The translations under genes were made by a program, and so were the position numbers. From positions 1 to 5,618 of the forward strand of contig USHZ01000129.1 of assembly GCA_900554595.1 (NCBI GenBank): 5,618 bases of DNA, in the 5' to 3' direction. Shown here one piece after another: positions 4,984 through 5,618 of the stretch; positions within the stretch are counted from its first letter, which is position 1; each line of letters opens with the position of its first letter. Below the pieces are notes generated by a model, which saw only the letters and a program-made list of their open reading frames with translations, was not told the DNA's origin and searched no databases. This DNA comes from an uncultured Collinsella sp. GTDB taxonomy: Bacteria; Actinomycetota; Coriobacteriia; Coriobacteriales; Coriobacteriaceae.

Positions 4984-5618
4984 TTAGGCAGCCGGGCAGA
5001 TCTTCTTGAAGAGCTCGATGACGTCGTCGAGCGTCGCCTCGCGCGGGTTGCCCGGGAAGCAGGCGTCGGCCATGGCGTCCTTGGCCAAGACCTCGATCTC
5101 GTCGGCCTTCATGGCCTCGCAGACGTGCGGGATGTTCACGTCGGCAGAGAGCTGCTTGACGGCGGCGATGGCGGCGTCGGCAGCCTCGTCGGTGCTCATG
5201 CCCGTGGTGTCAACACCCATGGCAACGGCAACCTTGGCCAGGCGCTCGGCGCAAACCGGCTTGTTGAACTCCATGGCGATCGGCAGCAGCATGGCGCAAG
5301 CGACGCCGTGCGGGGTGTCGTAGTGAGCGGACAAGGTGTGAGCCATGGCGTGGTCGATGCCCAGGCCAACATTGGAGAAGCCCATGCCGGCGACATACTG
5401 GCCAAGAGCCATGCCCTCGCGGCCGGAGCCGGGCTGACCGGACTTGGCCTCGGCGACAGAGTCGCGCAGGTTCTCGCTGATCAGCTTAATGGCCTCAAAG
5501 TGGAACATGTCGGAGAGCTCCCAGGCGCCCTTGGTGGTGTAGCCCTCGATGGCGTGGGTCAGAGCGTCCATGCCGGTGGCGGCGGTGAGGCCGGCGGGCA
5601 TGGAGGCCATCATGTCGG
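4984..5618 (-). CDS. fucO: Iron-containing alcohol dehydrogenase, probably lactaldehyde reductase FucO, C-terminal part
   Basis: Group III, Fe-dependent, NAD(H)-linked dehydrogenase. FucO reduces L-lactaldehyde to 1,2-propanediol during anaerobic fucose or rhamnose breakdown. The frame is open to the window edge and gives about 211 residues, a little over half of the usual 380; the nucleotide-binding N-terminal part lies outside. The metal ligands are visible: D and H in AATGMDALTHAIEG, then H in GLGIDHAMAH and H in the TPHG motif. GQYVAGMGFSNVGLG, DTPHGVA and the ending GNPREATLDDVIEL match E. coli FucO closely from memory, which favours FucO over AdhB- or butanol dehydrogenase-like relatives. 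The methionine codon at 5611-5613 is internal, since family homology extends beyond it. It has its own terminator at 4891-4928. Exact substrate is inferred. Confidence 0.85.
   Translation of the reverse strand, partial: DMMASMPAGLTAATGMDALTHAIEGYTTKGAWELSDMFHFEAIKLISENLRDSVAEAKSGQPGSGREGMALGQYVAGMGFSNVGLGIDHAMAHTLSAHYDTPHGVACAMLLPIAMEFNKPVCAERLAKVAVAMGVDTTGMSTDEAADAAIAAVKQLSADVNIPHVCEAMKADEIEVLAKDAMADACFPGNPREATLDDVIELFKKICPAA

Noticed and set aside
4824..5009. 61-codon + strand frame across the dehydrogenase terminator
   Set aside because: It reads through a clear terminator hairpin and into the antisense of the fucO-like gene.

Overview
The window suggests a high-GC, anaerobic gut-type actinobacterium of the Coriobacteriia, most like Collinsella. 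This rests on GC-rich codon use, AGGAG-type ribosome sites and a gene set (cysK, mnmA, an M42 peptidase, a FucO-like dehydrogenase) familiar from that group. The assignment is by pattern recognition and was not searched.

Layout from left to right. (1) The 3' end of cysK (cysteine synthase) runs off the left edge on the + strand. (2) A structured 181-base gap holds two strong hairpins on either side of an extended -10 promoter. It leads into mnmA (tRNA 2-thiouridylase, +), which is complete. (3) Converging on mnmA, with only 8 bases between stop codons, is a minus-strand gene for a single protein with an excisionase/MerR-like helix-turn-helix fused to a HipA/CtkA-like Ser/Thr kinase. Its promoter region is AT-rich and carries a 7-bp inverted repeat with 30-bp centre spacing. 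It has no separate antitoxin gene. (4) An intrinsic terminator separates it from a minus-strand M42 family metallopeptidase gene, which is complete. (5) A gap of about 610 bases has no credible gene but is full of structure: a pair of 24-base inverted repeat arms, a further 9-bp stem, a large imperfect hairpin followed by T5, and the terminator of the last gene. (6) The 3' part of an iron-dependent alcohol dehydrogenase, closest to FucO (lactaldehyde reductase), runs off the right edge on the minus strand.

How the genes fit together: CysK makes cysteine, the usual source of the persulfide sulfur that MnmA puts on tRNA, so that pair is metabolically coherent. The peptidase and FucO-like enzyme are ordinary housekeeping or fermentative genes, each with its own terminator. 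The HTH-kinase gene is the accessory element. It is slightly less GC-rich than its neighbours by eye, has its own AT-rich promoter, and sits as a one-gene insert between mnmA and the peptidase terminator.

The two items most worth following up are the HTH-kinase gene with its candidate operator, and the repeat/ncRNA-like structures in the 4378-4983 gap.
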